Notes: generated from the sequence alone by a model not told the origin. Positions 54,405 to 63,658 are shown, counted from the stretch's first letter. The stretch: 64,000 nucleotides of DNA from Pseudodesulfovibrio sediminis (GCF_020886695.1 NZ_AP024485.1:1125001-1189000); one strand, 5' to 3'. Numbers and translations are program-made.

Positions 54405-54635
54405 CTACAAAAAGGTAGCCTTTACGCCCTCTTCCTTGAGGCGAACATCCTGCGCCTTGGGGCCGGTCTCTTCATCCACAACGGTAAAGGTAACAAGTTC
54501 GCCGGCTTCGAGCGTCTGGAATCCGTCTCGGATGATCTCTGTATAATGGACAAATATGTCCCTACCTTTCTCATCTGAGATGAAACCGAATCCCTTCTGC
54601 TCGTTGAACCAGGTCACTTCGCCTTTTTTACGCAT
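54405..54635 (-). CDS. Cold-shock domain protein
   Basis: 76 residues from ATG 54635 after GGAGG. The cold-shock domain is clear: GEVTWFNEQKGFGFISDEKGRDIFVHYTEI, containing the RNP1 (KGFGFI) and RNP2 (DIFVHY) motifs, then GPKAQDVRL. It binds single-stranded nucleic acids as an RNA chaperone. It ends next to moeA on the opposite strand and lies in a run of three small RNA-related genes on the minus strand. Confidence 0.95.
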   Translation of the reverse strand: MRKKGEVTWFNEQKGFGFISDEKGRDIFVHYTEIIRDGFQTLEAGELVTFTVVDEETGPKAQDVRLKEEGVKATFL

Positions 54636-54735
54636 TGCTTCCTCCGGATAAAGACAAATCTGGAAAAAGAATACCCGTTGACCGGGGTATTGGCAATGCG
54701 TGGAGCGCATTAAAAGTCATGGACCGCATCACACC

Positions 54736-54906
54736 TTATTCGCCTTGGGGACGCTCGTCTTCAGGGGCCTCGTCTTCGACAGATTCGCCGTCGAATCCTT
54801 CGCCCTCAATCTTTTTGGCCTCTTTGCGCTGCTTTTTTTCTTCTTTTTTCTTTTTCTTAGCCAATTCTTTCTGACGCTTTGCAAACTTGTAATTGGGCTT
54901 TGCCAA
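54736..54906 (-). CDS. Small basic/acidic protein with TTG start
   Basis: 56 residues from TTG 54906, with AAGGAG six bases before it. The protein begins MAKPNYKFAKRQKELAKKKK, has a long lysine-rich helix, then an acidic tail (EGEGFDGESVEDEAPEDE). This is like a small conserved protein common in proteobacteria, of unknown function, that I recall as starting MAKPNY-F-KRQ-E. A second frame (54729-54911) also looks open but gives an implausible lysine/serine sequence. It lies between the Csp and RRM genes. Confidence 0.8.
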   Translation of the reverse strand: MAKPNYKFAKRQKELAKKKKKEEKKQRKEAKKIEGEGFDGESVEDEAPEDERPQGE

Positions 54907-54952
54907 TGCAAACTCCTTATTAAACGGTGTCCGTGTCTGAAAAACAGAGACG

Positions 54953-54984
54953 AAAAAACCCGCCTCTCCCTAAAGAGAGACGGG
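54953..54984 (-). terminator. Intrinsic terminator of the RRM gene
   Basis: CCCG-c-CTCTC pairs with GAGAG-a-CGGG (54959-54984); on the minus strand it is followed by six T. It lies 34 bases after the RRM gene stop. Confidence 0.9.
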
Positions 54985-55017
54985 CACTCATTGCCAGCTT
55001 ACGCTTTATGGCGAGAA

Positions 55018-55284
55018 CTACCAGCGGGGGCGTTCTACACGGGGCTTAGCTTCGTTGACCTTGATATTGCGACCGCCGAAATCCTTGCCGTCCAGAGCTT
55101 CGATAGCTTCCAGAGCTGCGGAATCGTCGTCCATTTCAACAAAACCAAAACCACGGGGGCGGCCGGTTTCGCGATCTTCGATCAATTTGACAGTGGAAAC
55201 CTGACCGTATGCTTCGAAAGCTGCACGGACTTCGTCTTCAGTAGAGGACCAGGGAAGGTTACCAACGTAAATGTTTTTAGCCAT
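55018..55284 (-). CDS. RRM-domain RNA-binding protein
   Basis: 88 residues; one RRM fold occupies nearly all of it. RNP2 is IYVGNL (5-10) and RNP1 is RGFGFVEM (about 44-51), with the DREtGRPRG loop before it. Such single-RRM proteins occur in cyanobacteria and some proteobacteria and are often cold-induced. The 250 bases upstream to the dual ATPase gene contain no gene. Confidence 0.95.
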   Translation of the reverse strand: MAKNIYVGNLPWSSTEDEVRAAFEAYGQVSTVKLIEDRETGRPRGFGFVEMDDDSAALEAIEALDGKDFGGRNIKVNEAKPRVERPRW

Positions 55285-55537
55285 TATAAACTCCTAAAAA
55301 TGAATGAGAACTGACGCTGTGCGCCAGAGTAAAAATAAAAGAAGCAGTGTACACGATGCGCACACTGCTCCTCGATATACCTGTTTCGTTTCAACCAGCA
55401 CCGGCCAACATAAGGACCGCGCCCCTTGGGCACCGCTGGTACATTGAAAGGCACCATTTGCTATTTGTCGAAAAAAGTCAAGCCATTTTACGAATAAAAA
55501 ACCAAATCATTTCAACGTTAATCAGTCTGAATACAAA

Positions 55538-57028
55538 CTACCCCATTACCAGTGCCATTTCATATTCGTCTCGCGTACCGCAGAATCGCTGCCGCCCTTC
55601 CTCCAGAACAAGGACCCTATTCACAGCAGCAAACCGGTCCTCTACATGGTGTGTCACCAGAATAATGGGTATGCCCGAATCAGCCAGACTCTGCATGAGT
55701 CCCTGCATGAACACACGCGAAGACGCATCCAGCCCGGACAGCGGTTCGTCGAGCAAAAGCAGATCAGGTCCCGGAGCCATGGCCCGGGCCAGAAAGACGC
55801 GCCGTTGCTGTCCATAGGACATATGTCGGAGCCTGCGTGTTCCCAGATCGCCCAGACCGACTCGCTCCAACCATTGTGCGGCACCGATCTTTTCCTCGCT
55901 GGTGGGTTCATCAAGCATGCCCACAGACCCGCGATACCCGGACATAACCGTCTCTTCGGCCGTGACCTCCCAGCCAAGCTCTCTGGCATAGCTGGCCTGC
56001 AAATCAGGAGAGACAACGCCTATGCGCGGCCGGGCGCGATCCATGGTCACGCCGCCCAGCCTCTCGATGACGCCCACGCCGTCATCATCGGCATAAGGGG
56101 AGATTTCACTGACAATCAGCTTGAGCAGCGTTGACTTGCCCGCGCCATTATCACCCAGCACAGCCCAGTTTTCCCCAGGCAGCACCTGCCAGTTGATATC
56201 GTGCAGAATGCGCACGCCGTCCGTAACCACCGAGACGTGTCGCATCCGTAAAAGATACTCCATCTCCACAGGCGAGGTCGCAGGGATATCACAGGCCACG
56301 CGCTCCGGCGCAACGACCGACAACTCTTCCAGCGCCACATCCCGCTGCCCCGACACCGTGATCCGACCGTCCTTCAGCACCACGGCATTTCCAATGCAGT
56401 CCGGTATGTCACCGATTCTGTGCGCGGTATGAACCAGCGTGGTCCGATCCCCGGCCTTGTCCAGCAAGGAGAGGACCTCGGCACGGGAGAGAACATCCAG
56501 CCCGTCCAACGACTCGTCCAGCAGAAGAATGACAGGATTGGGCACCAACCCGCGAGCCAACAGCACCTTGCGCACCTGCCCGGTGGACATGGTCCCCATC
56601 TCGCTCTCGGCCAGATCATGTATTCCGAAAAGCTCGATGACTTCGTCCGCAGCCCGCTCCTGCTCGGCTGAGGGCACATCATAAAGGATAGGCGTGTCAA
56701 AGAATCCGGCCAGAATGACATTACGGCCCGATATGTGCGGGGTGTGGAGAAAATAAAAGTCCTGCATGTCTGCCGAAACCAGCCCGATGCGCTGTCGCAG
56801 ACCAAGCACCGTGCGCTGGGGACCGTTACCGAAATCATAGACTCTCTGCCCTCCGCCGTCGGGCAGAATATCCCCGTGCAGCACCCGAAGGAACGTGGTC
56901 TTGCCTGCGCCGTTGCTCCCGGCCAGCGCCACATGCCGACCGGCCTCAAGGGTAAAGGAAAGCGGGCCGAGCAGACGTCTGCCGTCACGGGTTACAGAGA
57001 CATTGGTAAGTGAAATCAGTGGTTGCAT
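55538..57028 (-). CDS. ABC transporter-type protein with two ATPase domains (ModF-like)
   Basis: 496 residues from ATG 57028; a GTG nine codons upstream is less likely. Each half carries a full ATPase: domain 1 Walker A GSNGAGKTT (about 32), signature and Walker B near VILLLDES; domain 2 Walker A GDNGAGKST (about 294), MSYGQQRRVFLARA, LLLLDEPLSG. No membrane domains are fused or adjacent. The layout matches ModF/PhrA of E. coli, linked to molybdate, but other dual ATPases (ABC-F type) have longer linkers. Its closeness to the moeA fusion is suggestive only. Confidence 0.85.
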   Translation of the reverse strand: MQPLISLTNVSVTRDGRRLLGPLSFTLEAGRHVALAGSNGAGKTTFLRVLHGDILPDGGGQRVYDFGNGPQRTVLGLRQRIGLVSADMQDFYFLHTPHISGRNVILAGFFDTPILYDVPSAEQERAADEVIELFGIHDLAESEMGTMSTGQVRKVLLARGLVPNPVILLLDESLDGLDVLSRAEVLSLLDKAGDRTTLVHTAHRIGDIPDCIGNAVVLKDGRITVSGQRDVALEELSVVAPERVACDIPATSPVEMEYLLRMRHVSVVTDGVRILHDINWQVLPGENWAVLGDNGAGKSTLLKLIVSEISPYADDDGVGVIERLGGVTMDRARPRIGVVSPDLQASYARELGWEVTAEETVMSGYRGSVGMLDEPTSEEKIGAAQWLERVGLGDLGTRRLRHMSYGQQRRVFLARAMAPGPDLLLLDEPLSGLDASSRVFMQGLMQSLADSGIPIILVTHHVEDRFAAVNRVLVLEEGRQRFCGTRDEYEMALVMG

Positions 57029-57108
57029 GTCGGCATTGTCTCCTTTCTCCGTCACGCTGGCAACCTCTTTGGGTTGTCAACAACTCCGCTCCGGCCTATG
57101 CTTTGTCC

Positions 57109-58029
57109 ATGAGCACACGTGTCGCCATAGCACACATCCTCGAATACGAATCCACGCTGCTGCAACGAGCAACGCAATTGATTCTGGAAGAGTCGGGGCT
57201 GACCATCCATCCGGGCCAGACCGTGCTGGTCAAACCGAACCTGGTCAACGGCAGCAACGCCCGTCACTGCACCACTCATCCGCGGGTAGTGCAGGCCGCC
57301 TGCACCTGGCTGCTCGACCAAGGCGCCCGCGTGACCGTGGCCGACTCCCCCGCGTTCGGACCGGCCTCCTATGTTGCTCGCGCTTCGGGACTGGCTGACG
57401 CTCTTGGCGAGATCGGCCTCAAGGCGCAAAGCCTGAAACGGGCCACGCCGCTCACGCTCTCCCAGGGCGGCACCATCGGCCTGTCACAGGACGCGCTTGA
57501 GGCAGATCTCATCCTGAACATCCCCAAACTCAAGGTCCACTGTCAGATGACCATGAGCGGTGCGGTCAAAAACATGTTCGGTTGCGTGGTCGGCTTCCGC
57601 AAGGCGCTGGCGCACAACAGACTGGGACATAGCCATGAAGTTTTCCGCTCCATGCTCATGGATGTGTATGCGGCCCTGCCCCACACCCATCATCTCGTTG
57701 ACGGCATCCACCCCCTGCACAAGGACGGCCCCATCAAAGGCGTTCCCTTTGAACTGGGATGGCTGGCGGCTTCCTCCAACGGCATCGCCATCGACACGGC
57801 CGCCTATGCGCTTCTGGGGCTGCGACCGCAACAGGTGCCCCTGTGGGACGAGGCCATGCAGCGAAACCTCATAGGAGCCGACCCGCGCGACCTCCTCTAC
57901 CCTCTGGAGAAACCGGACCAGTTCGACACCACCGGTTTTGTGCTCTCCCCGGAACGGGAACTCGCCTTCACGCCATCCCGACTCATGACCGGCAGAATTC
58001 GCAGCCTACTGAAACATTTCAAAAAATAG
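57109..58029 (+). CDS. DUF362-domain protein
   Basis: 306 residues from ATG 57109; upstream in-frame starts would overlap the ABC gene. GQTVLVKPNLVNGSNARHCTTHPRVVQAACTWLLDQGARVTVADSPAFG (about 34-82) and LILNIPKLKVHCQMTMSGAVKNMFGCVVGFRKA (about 138-170) are DUF362 signatures. The family is thought to bind or handle an iron-sulfur cluster or metal in some proteins, but no function is assigned here. hypF starts 43 bases downstream. Confidence 0.88.
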   Translation: MSTRVAIAHILEYESTLLQRATQLILEESGLTIHPGQTVLVKPNLVNGSNARHCTTHPRVVQAACTWLLDQGARVTVADSPAFGPASYVARASGLADALGEIGLKAQSLKRATPLTLSQGGTIGLSQDALEADLILNIPKLKVHCQMTMSGAVKNMFGCVVGFRKALAHNRLGHSHEVFRSMLMDVYAALPHTHHLVDGIHPLHKDGPIKGVPFELGWLAASSNGIAIDTAAYALLGLRPQQVPLWDEAMQRNLIGADPRDLLYPLEKPDQFDTTGFVLSPERELAFTPSRLMTGRIRSLLKHFKK

Positions 58030-58071
58030 TCCTCCCCTTGCGCAATGTCACCTTCAGTTGTATGGAGGGTC

Positions 58072-60390
58072 ATGCTGAGACAGAGGTTCACCATCACCGG
58101 CCAAGTGCAGGGCGTCGGGTTCCGACCCTTTGTCTACCGCATCGCCCTGGACAACCACGTCACCGGTTCGGTCAACAACTCCTCGGACGGCGTGATCATC
58201 GAAGTGCAGGGCAGCCCTGAACAGGTCGCCTGTTTTTCCGATGACCTCACAGAGAAACTCCCGCCCCTGGCCCATGTGGTCACATTCGAAAGCGCAGAAC
58301 TCGACCCGGTTGAGGATGAGACCGCATTCATCATCCTCAAATCAACCGGCGGAAAAGGCCATTCCGTACTCATCAGTGCGGACGTAGCCACCTGCGCCGA
58401 CTGTCTGGCGGACATGAATGATCCGAACAACCGGCGCTACCGGTATCCCTTTACCAACTGCACCAACTGCGGGCCGCGCTACACCATCACCCGATCCATC
58501 CCCTATGATCGCCCCCAGACATCCATGGCCGAATTTCCGCTGTGCGATAAGTGTCGGGAGGAATACGAGAACCCATTGGATCGCCGGTTTCACGCCCAGC
58601 CCAACGCCTGTCCGATCTGCGGCCCCACAGTCTGGCTCACTGATGAAAACAACGCCACGATCGCACAGAACGACGACGCGCTGAACAGGCTTGCCAGTGA
58701 TCTGGCCGCAGGAAAGCTGGCCGCAGTCAAAGGCCTCGGCGGGTTCCATCTGGTCTGTGACGCGACATCGGACACGGCCGTGGCCACCCTGCGCGCCCGC
58801 AAGCACAGGCCGGACAAGCCGCTGGCGGTCATGGTCCCGGATATGGAGACCGCGCGCCGCCTTGCAGAAATTGGCCTCAAAGAGGAAGAATGGCTGACCG
58901 GACTGCACCGACCCATTGTTCTGGCCGCCAAGCACTCGCCGTTCCCGCTGGCCGAGTTGGTCGCCCCTGACACCAACTTCATCGGCCTGATGCTGCCATA
59001 CACCCCCCTGCATCACGTCCTGCTCAATCATTTCAAGGAGGCCGGTAACAATACGGTCCCTGCGCTGGTCATGACCTCCGGCAACATGAGTTCCGAACCG
59101 ATCTGCCTGGACAACACCGAGGCTTTCGAACGCCTCGGCGGCATTGCCGACATTTTTCTCTTTCACGACCGGGACATTCTCATCCGCACCGATGATTCGG
59201 TCCTGCGCGTGAACAAGACCACGGAAGACCCGATCTTCATGCGCCGGGCACGCGGCTTTGTTCCGGCTCCGGTGTTCATCCCGCACACGGGACCGACCGT
59301 GCTCGGCACCGGCCCGGAGCTCAAGGCCACCCTGACGCTCACCAAGGGCGATCAGGCTTTCACCAGCCAGCACATCGGCAACATGTCCAATCTGGAGACC
59401 ATGTATTTTTACAGGGAAATCCTCACTCACCTTCAGGATATCCTGCAGGTCAGGCCGGAACTCATCGTCCGCGACCTGCACCCGGACTACATGACCAGCA
59501 CACTGGCAGAGGAGCTGGGCCGGGAGATGGACATTCCGGTGGCGACTCTGCAACACCACTACGCCCACATCCATGCGGTACTGGCCGAAAACAGACACAC
59601 CGATCCGGTCATAGGTCTGGCTCTGGACGGAACCGGTTACGGCGAGGACGGAACCATCTGGGGCGGAGAATGCCTTCTGGTTGACCCCAAAGGTCTGGAG
59701 CACCAACGGCTGGCCCATTTCTCGCGTATCCGACTGCCCGGCGGCGAAGCAGCGGTCAAGGAGCCGTGGCGCATCGCTCAGGCCGCCCTGTGGGAGCTGG
59801 GTATCACGGAACCGACCCGCTATGTCTGGCCATGGCTCACGAATTTCGAACGGGAGAGCCACTTCCTGCCCCAATTGCTACACAAAGGCATCAACGCCCC
59901 CGCGACCTCCAGTTGCGGCAGGCTCTTTGACGGAGTGGCCGCACTCTGCGGTCTGGCCGAAACCATCTCCTATGAAGGACAGGCGGCCATCCGGCTGGAA
60001 AAAGTGCAGGACATGTCCGAAACCGGCGCATACCCCTGTCCGCTCAGGTCCGATGATCCGGTCTCGCTGAACACCCTCTCGCTGGTGGCCGGTGTGTTGG
60101 AAGATCTGGAGCACTCCGTGCCGGTGCCTGTCATCGCCCGCCGCTTTCACAACGGCCTGATCGCCGGACTGACGTACATGGCCTATTCCTTTTCCATGGT
60201 GCTGGACATTCACCATATCGCCCTGTCCGGCGGGGTCATGCAGAACCTGACCCTGGCAACCGAACTTCCACTGGCCCTCAAGGCCGCAGGTCTGCTACCA
60301 TTGCTCCACAAGCAGCTCCCGCCCAATGACGGGTGCATCTCCCTGGGCCAGGCGGTCTGGGGACAAAGGAAACTGCAAATCGGAAGCTGA
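58072..60390 (+). CDS. hypF: Carbamoyltransferase HypF
   Basis: 772 residues. Acylphosphatase domain at 1-90 (TITGQVQGVGFRPFVYRIA), then two zinc fingers (CADCLADM..CTNCGPRY and CDKC..CPICGP, about 104-190), a YrdC-like domain with KGLGGFHLVCDA, and a Kae1-like C-terminal domain with HHYAHIHAVLAEN, GLALDGTGYGEDGTIWGGE and LSGGVMQNL. HypF makes the cyanide ligand precursor for [NiFe] hydrogenase maturation from carbamoyl phosphate. No other hyp or hydrogenase genes are in the window. Confidence 0.96.
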   Translation: MLRQRFTITGQVQGVGFRPFVYRIALDNHVTGSVNNSSDGVIIEVQGSPEQVACFSDDLTEKLPPLAHVVTFESAELDPVEDETAFIILKSTGGKGHSVLISADVATCADCLADMNDPNNRRYRYPFTNCTNCGPRYTITRSIPYDRPQTSMAEFPLCDKCREEYENPLDRRFHAQPNACPICGPTVWLTDENNATIAQNDDALNRLASDLAAGKLAAVKGLGGFHLVCDATSDTAVATLRARKHRPDKPLAVMVPDMETARRLAEIGLKEEEWLTGLHRPIVLAAKHSPFPLAELVAPDTNFIGLMLPYTPLHHVLLNHFKEAGNNTVPALVMTSGNMSSEPICLDNTEAFERLGGIADIFLFHDRDILIRTDDSVLRVNKTTEDPIFMRRARGFVPAPVFIPHTGPTVLGTGPELKATLTLTKGDQAFTSQHIGNMSNLETMYFYREILTHLQDILQVRPELIVRDLHPDYMTSTLAEELGREMDIPVATLQHHYAHIHAVLAENRHTDPVIGLALDGTGYGEDGTIWGGECLLVDPKGLEHQRLAHFSRIRLPGGEAAVKEPWRIAQAALWELGITEPTRYVWPWLTNFERESHFLPQLLHKGINAPATSSCGRLFDGVAALCGLAETISYEGQAAIRLEKVQDMSETGAYPCPLRSDDPVSLNTLSLVAGVLEDLEHSVPVPVIARRFHNGLIAGLTYMAYSFSMVLDIHHIALSGGVMQNLTLATELPLALKAAGLLPLLHKQLPPNDGCISLGQAVWGQRKLQIGS

Positions 60391-60400
60391 GGAGGATTTC

Positions 60401-61111
60401 ATGCACAGGATGTTCGCACTGCTGACCACGCTCTGCATTGTGCTCGTCGCTGCGGCACCGCTCTCGGCAGCCCCCTGCACCCCGCTGGTCCTCTCCTCCG
60501 TCACCATCCGCGAAGAAACCCTGGGATTCACCGTTGACGCCGAGTATCCCGTGCTCTGTGTCCCGGAAGCCAATCGCACCATCCGAGACTGGGTGGGATT
60601 CTGCCTTTTTGATTTCAAGAAACTCGACCCCGAACACGACCTGTCGGATTTTCCGCACAAATATTCCCTGCATATGCACTATGCGGTTTGGCCTTCACAA
60701 GGTCACAGGTTCGTCTCGGTCAAACTGTCAGTCGCCGTTTACACCGGAGGCGCGCACTCCAACCATTGGCCCAAGACATGGGTTTTCGATCGGGAAAACG
60801 GACACGTTATTGAGCTGGGTGACGTGTTCACCGATCTGGAGTCGGGGCTGAACACCGTGTCCCGCCTTGTACGGCCCCCGCTCGTCAGCGCGCTCGGCGA
60901 CATGTACCTGGAAGACATGCTGCAACCGGGCATTGAACCGATGGAAGACAACTTTCGCAATTTCATTTTCACCGAGGACGGGATGACATTCTTTTTCATG
61001 CCCTATCAGGTGGCCCCCTTTGCGGCAGGCGAACAGATCGTGACCATTCCCTATGAAAATATCGACAATCTGTTCAACGCCGAAACCAGACATGCGCTCG
61101 GACGTGAATAA
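60401..61111 (+). CDS. Secreted DUF3298-type protein
   Basis: 236 residues from ATG 60401 with GAGGA upstream. Residues 1-23 are a cleavable signal peptide (LLTTLCIVLVAAAPLSAAPC). The mature protein has VYTGGAHSNHWPKTWVFDRENGHVIELGDVF and DGMTFFFMPYQVAPFAAGEQIVTIPY, the DUF3298/PdaC-RsiV-like fold, which in other proteins binds lysozyme or peptidoglycan. It should be periplasmic. It starts 11 bases after hypF. Confidence 0.85.
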   Translation: MHRMFALLTTLCIVLVAAAPLSAAPCTPLVLSSVTIREETLGFTVDAEYPVLCVPEANRTIRDWVGFCLFDFKKLDPEHDLSDFPHKYSLHMHYAVWPSQGHRFVSVKLSVAVYTGGAHSNHWPKTWVFDRENGHVIELGDVFTDLESGLNTVSRLVRPPLVSALGDMYLEDMLQPGIEPMEDNFRNFIFTEDGMTFFFMPYQVAPFAAGEQIVTIPYENIDNLFNAETRHALGRE

Positions 61112-61180
61112 ATTCAGATTGATCCGCCAGCCTAAAAACGATAAGAATGCGGTAACTATCACCCTATCTCAGGAGCTATC

Positions 61181-61342
61181 ATGGAACTTATCCGCATTAT
61201 CATTTCCGTTCTCATTCCGCCCATCGGGGCATTCCTCAAAGTGGGCTTGAGCCTCCAGTTTTTCATCAACCTGTTGTTGACCATCTGTGGCTACTTCCCC
61301 GGACTGGTCCACGTCATCTGGTTGTTGGCCAGAAAAAAATAA
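61181..61342 (+). CDS. Small YqaE/Pmp3-family membrane protein
   Basis: 53 residues from ATG 61181, with AGGAG six bases upstream. Two membrane segments (IIISVLIPPIGAFLKVG and FFINLLLTICGYFPGLVHVIWLL) with the PP and GYxPG..H pattern define the YqaE/Pmp3 family, small proteins linked to membrane potential and stress. A bidirectional terminator follows. Confidence 0.9.
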   Translation: MELIRIIISVLIPPIGAFLKVGLSLQFFINLLLTICGYFPGLVHVIWLLARKK

Positions 61343-61350
61343 TGCCACAA

Positions 61351-61378
61351 AAAAAGGCCGGGACAAACCCGGCCTTTT
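61351..61378. terminator. Intrinsic terminator after the YqaE-like gene
   Basis: GGCCGGG-ACAAA-CCCGGCC (61355-61373) is flanked by A on the left and T5 on the right; it can stop both the plus-strand gene and the convergent aminotransferase gene. Confidence 0.9.
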
Positions 61379-61402
61379 TATTACTTCGTGCTGAGACGAC
61401 TA

Positions 61403-62542
61403 CTACAATGCCTTCAACGCCACTTCCAGCTTGGCGAGATAGGCAGCGAGCATGTCAGGGGTGATGTCCCCCATGTGACCTATGCGGATTATCTGCCGCA
61501 TGCCTTCCTTTTCGAGCGCCGCGTTGAGCTTCCCGTAACCGGGGTCCATGAGGTACCCTTCCTTGCGCAACGCTTCCTTCACCCCGTTTTTGAGCTGAGC
61601 CTGCGTCACCCCTTCAGGGCAAACCACGGTTGTCAGCGTCGGGGAGCGGTACCCTTCGGGAACAAACATATCGAACCCGTCCAGTCCGGCAACCCACTCC
61701 TCAACCATACCCCGCATGGCAATATGACGGGCAAACCGGTTTTCTACGCCCTCTTCATTGACAATGTAATCCAACTGCACGGCCATCTGGTTGGCCAACG
61801 CACCGTTGGGAGTGGTCAGGGTCTGGTTCTTGCGGGCACAGACAAGCTGACGGGTGATGTCATGGGCATGGCCCTTGTTGGTCACCCAGGCGGCCTTTTC
61901 CTCGGCTTCCCTGGACACGAACCCGATACCGAATCCGGCAGGAAGAGCCAGGGATTTCTGGGTAGCGGTCACATAAATGGCCGCCCCTGAATTGGAAAGA
62001 TCAAGATCAGCCCCGCCATAAATGGACACGCCATCCACCAGAGGCATGCCTCCGTGCTTGCGGATAAGGGCGCAGACCGCTTTCATGTCATTCACGACAC
62101 CGGTCGACGTTTCGTTGTGAGTGAAGGAAACCACGTCCGGTTTCAACGCTTCAAGTCGGGCCTCCAGCACGGCAAGATCAATGGGCTGACCGTATTCGAA
62201 CTTGAGGTTCTCCGCATTCTTCCCGTTGGCCACGGCGATTTCATAGTAATGATCCCCGAACGCACCAACCGACACATTGAGCAGCGTCTCGTCCTCGGCC
62301 ACCAGTGAACGAATGGACGCTTCCATGGCCGATGAACCGGACCCGAGCACCAGAACAGGCTCATAATCGTCACCGGCTCCGGCCAGAATACGCAGATTCT
62401 CGCGGATGGGCTTGAACCTGAGTTCGTTTTCGGCATCACGATGACCAAATTCAGGCAACATGGCAGCCTGTTTGACTTCCTCACGAATATACGTGGGGCC
62501 GGTAATGAAAAGGGTGAGCTGGGCGAATTCCTGCAAACTCAT
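61403..62542 (-). CDS. Class V aminotransferase (alanine-glyoxylate/serine-pyruvate type)
   Basis: 379 residues from ATG 62542; earlier in-frame starts would include an unlikely arginine-rich leader. The fold-type I PLP pattern is clear: FITGPTYIREEVKQAA and EFGHRD at the start, LGSGSSAMEASIRSL, SFTHNETSTGVVND (about residue 143), DGVSIYGGADLDLSNSG and ATQKSLALPAGFG with the PLP lysine (about 195). The family transfers amino groups between alanine or serine and glyoxylate or pyruvate. The exact substrates are unknown. The gene is monocistronic. Confidence 0.9.
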   Translation of the reverse strand: MSLQEFAQLTLFITGPTYIREEVKQAAMLPEFGHRDAENELRFKPIRENLRILAGAGDDYEPVLVLGSGSSAMEASIRSLVAEDETLLNVSVGAFGDHYYEIAVANGKNAENLKFEYGQPIDLAVLEARLEALKPDVVSFTHNETSTGVVNDMKAVCALIRKHGGMPLVDGVSIYGGADLDLSNSGAAIYVTATQKSLALPAGFGIGFVSREAEEKAAWVTNKGHAHDITRQLVCARKNQTLTTPNGALANQMAVQLDYIVNEEGVENRFARHIAMRGMVEEWVAGLDGFDMFVPEGYRSPTLTTVVCPEGVTQAQLKNGVKEALRKEGYLMDPGYGKLNAALEKEGMRQIIRIGHMGDITPDMLAAYLAKLEVALKAL

Positions 62543-63067
62543 GGCGAATATCCTCTCTGTATGGCAAAAATATCGAGGGTGAAAATGTCGTCGCTCAATA
62601 TAACGGGGCCGGGGCAATGTCCAGACTCTGCCACGCCCTCTCCTCGACATAAAATATGAATAGCGATCCGGAGACAAAATATCAATTCAAATACAGCACC
62701 ATACGACAAATTCAAGAATCATTATGAATACCGCTTCAAGCATGTACAACACTTGCTCATACATACTCAGTCTCTACAAAATGCAATCATAAAATGCAAA
62801 ACAAACCATGTAGTTATACACTACTGCATTCAAAATAATGTCTATTAATTAGCCAGTCAATCATTTTTTACTGTTATTCTATCACTTTCAACAACATTTT
62901 TATGTACATAATTCGTCGTATATGGCAATGTGGCAGCACTTGGGAGAGTTCCTGCTCCCGATACGTGACATAGTGCGAGGTTAGAAGGACCACCACTCAC
63001 GAGTAGTTGCCTGTGCTCAACCGTCTGAAGAGCATGTGCACCACTCAAACCAGGAGGTTCTGTCGGT
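62543..63067. other. 525-base AT-rich region and possible structured leader of the AmiS/UreI gene
   Basis: The left part (62640-62900) is strongly AT-rich and shows no gene. TGGCAATGTGGCAGCA (62923-62938) resembles a sigma-54 site with GG and GC ten bases apart, though the -12 half is weak. Downstream, GCACT (62936-62940) and AGTGC enclose GGGAG-N8-CTCCC, and TGCTC and GAGCA form another stem nearer the gene, suggesting a folded leader. AGGAGG lies ten bases before the amiS-like ATG. Confidence 0.45.
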
Positions 63068-63598
63068 ATGACGACTGCTCTTCTCGTAATTATTGCTGTC
63101 ATGTGGATTCCCGTTGCATTGCTCAACATCGGAAAAGGCGAAGCCAAAGGAACCGGCGCGGTTTCTGCTATCGTCGGTACCGTTGTGATTCTGGGAGCCA
63201 TCCTTCAAGCCGCAGTATTTGGTGATGGCTTCACAGCAGGCCTGCTGTTCGCACACGGTATTCTTTACTGTTGTGTCGGGTACGCTCTGCTTGTCGGCCT
63301 TGAAGACCTGCGTTCCGTAGGCAATGTCAGCCTGGCTGTCGCACTTATTTCCGCCATCTATGCCGTGACCTTCTACATCGGCGGCCCGACCATGGCTGAT
63401 GGTACCCAATTGGTCGCACCGAGCCTCTACCTCGCCATGGCCTGCGTCGGGTACACGGTCCTCACCCTGGAAGTCTGGATGGCTTTCTATGGCAAGCTCG
63501 CACCCAGCATTGTGGCCTGGTCCCTGCTTATCTGGGTTCCCATCGGACTGTGGATTCCCGCTTTTGATCTGATGATCGCGGGCAAGCTCCCCTTCTAG
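63068..63598 (+). CDS. AmiS/UreI-family amide or urea channel
   Basis: 176 residues with six or so membrane segments and the AmiS/UreI pattern: VMWIPVALLNIGKGEAKGTGAVSAIVG (about 11-37), GILYCCVGYALLVGLEDLR, and the C-terminal AWSLLIWVPIGLWIPAFDLMIAG. Family members are proton-gated urea channels or permeases for short amides, usually beside an amidase or urease; neither is visible in the window. A terminator follows. Confidence 0.9.
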   Translation: MTTALLVIIAVMWIPVALLNIGKGEAKGTGAVSAIVGTVVILGAILQAAVFGDGFTAGLLFAHGILYCCVGYALLVGLEDLRSVGNVSLAVALISAIYAVTFYIGGPTMADGTQLVAPSLYLAMACVGYTVLTLEVWMAFYGKLAPSIVAWSLLIWVPIGLWIPAFDLMIAGKLPF

Positions 63599-63624
63599 TC
63601 TTTTCTAAGACATTTACACTTAAT

Positions 63625-63658
63625 ACAGGTGCCTTCCGCCGGGGAGGGCACCTGTTTT
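63625..63658 (+). terminator. Intrinsic terminator after the AmiS/UreI gene
   Basis: CAGGTGCC (63626-63633) pairs with GGCACCTG (63647-63654), extended inward by TTCC/GGAG, and is followed by TTTT. Confidence 0.85.

Noticed and set aside
54729-54911. An alternative 60-codon frame (lysine/serine/arginine-rich) at the small gene between Csp and RRM
   Set aside because: The overlapping TTG frame has a properly spaced ribosome-binding site and a recognisable N-terminus, MAKPNYKFAKRQ.
58342-59874. A 510-codon minus-strand frame inside hypF
   Set aside because: It overlaps conserved HypF domains completely and has no ribosome-binding site or family features.
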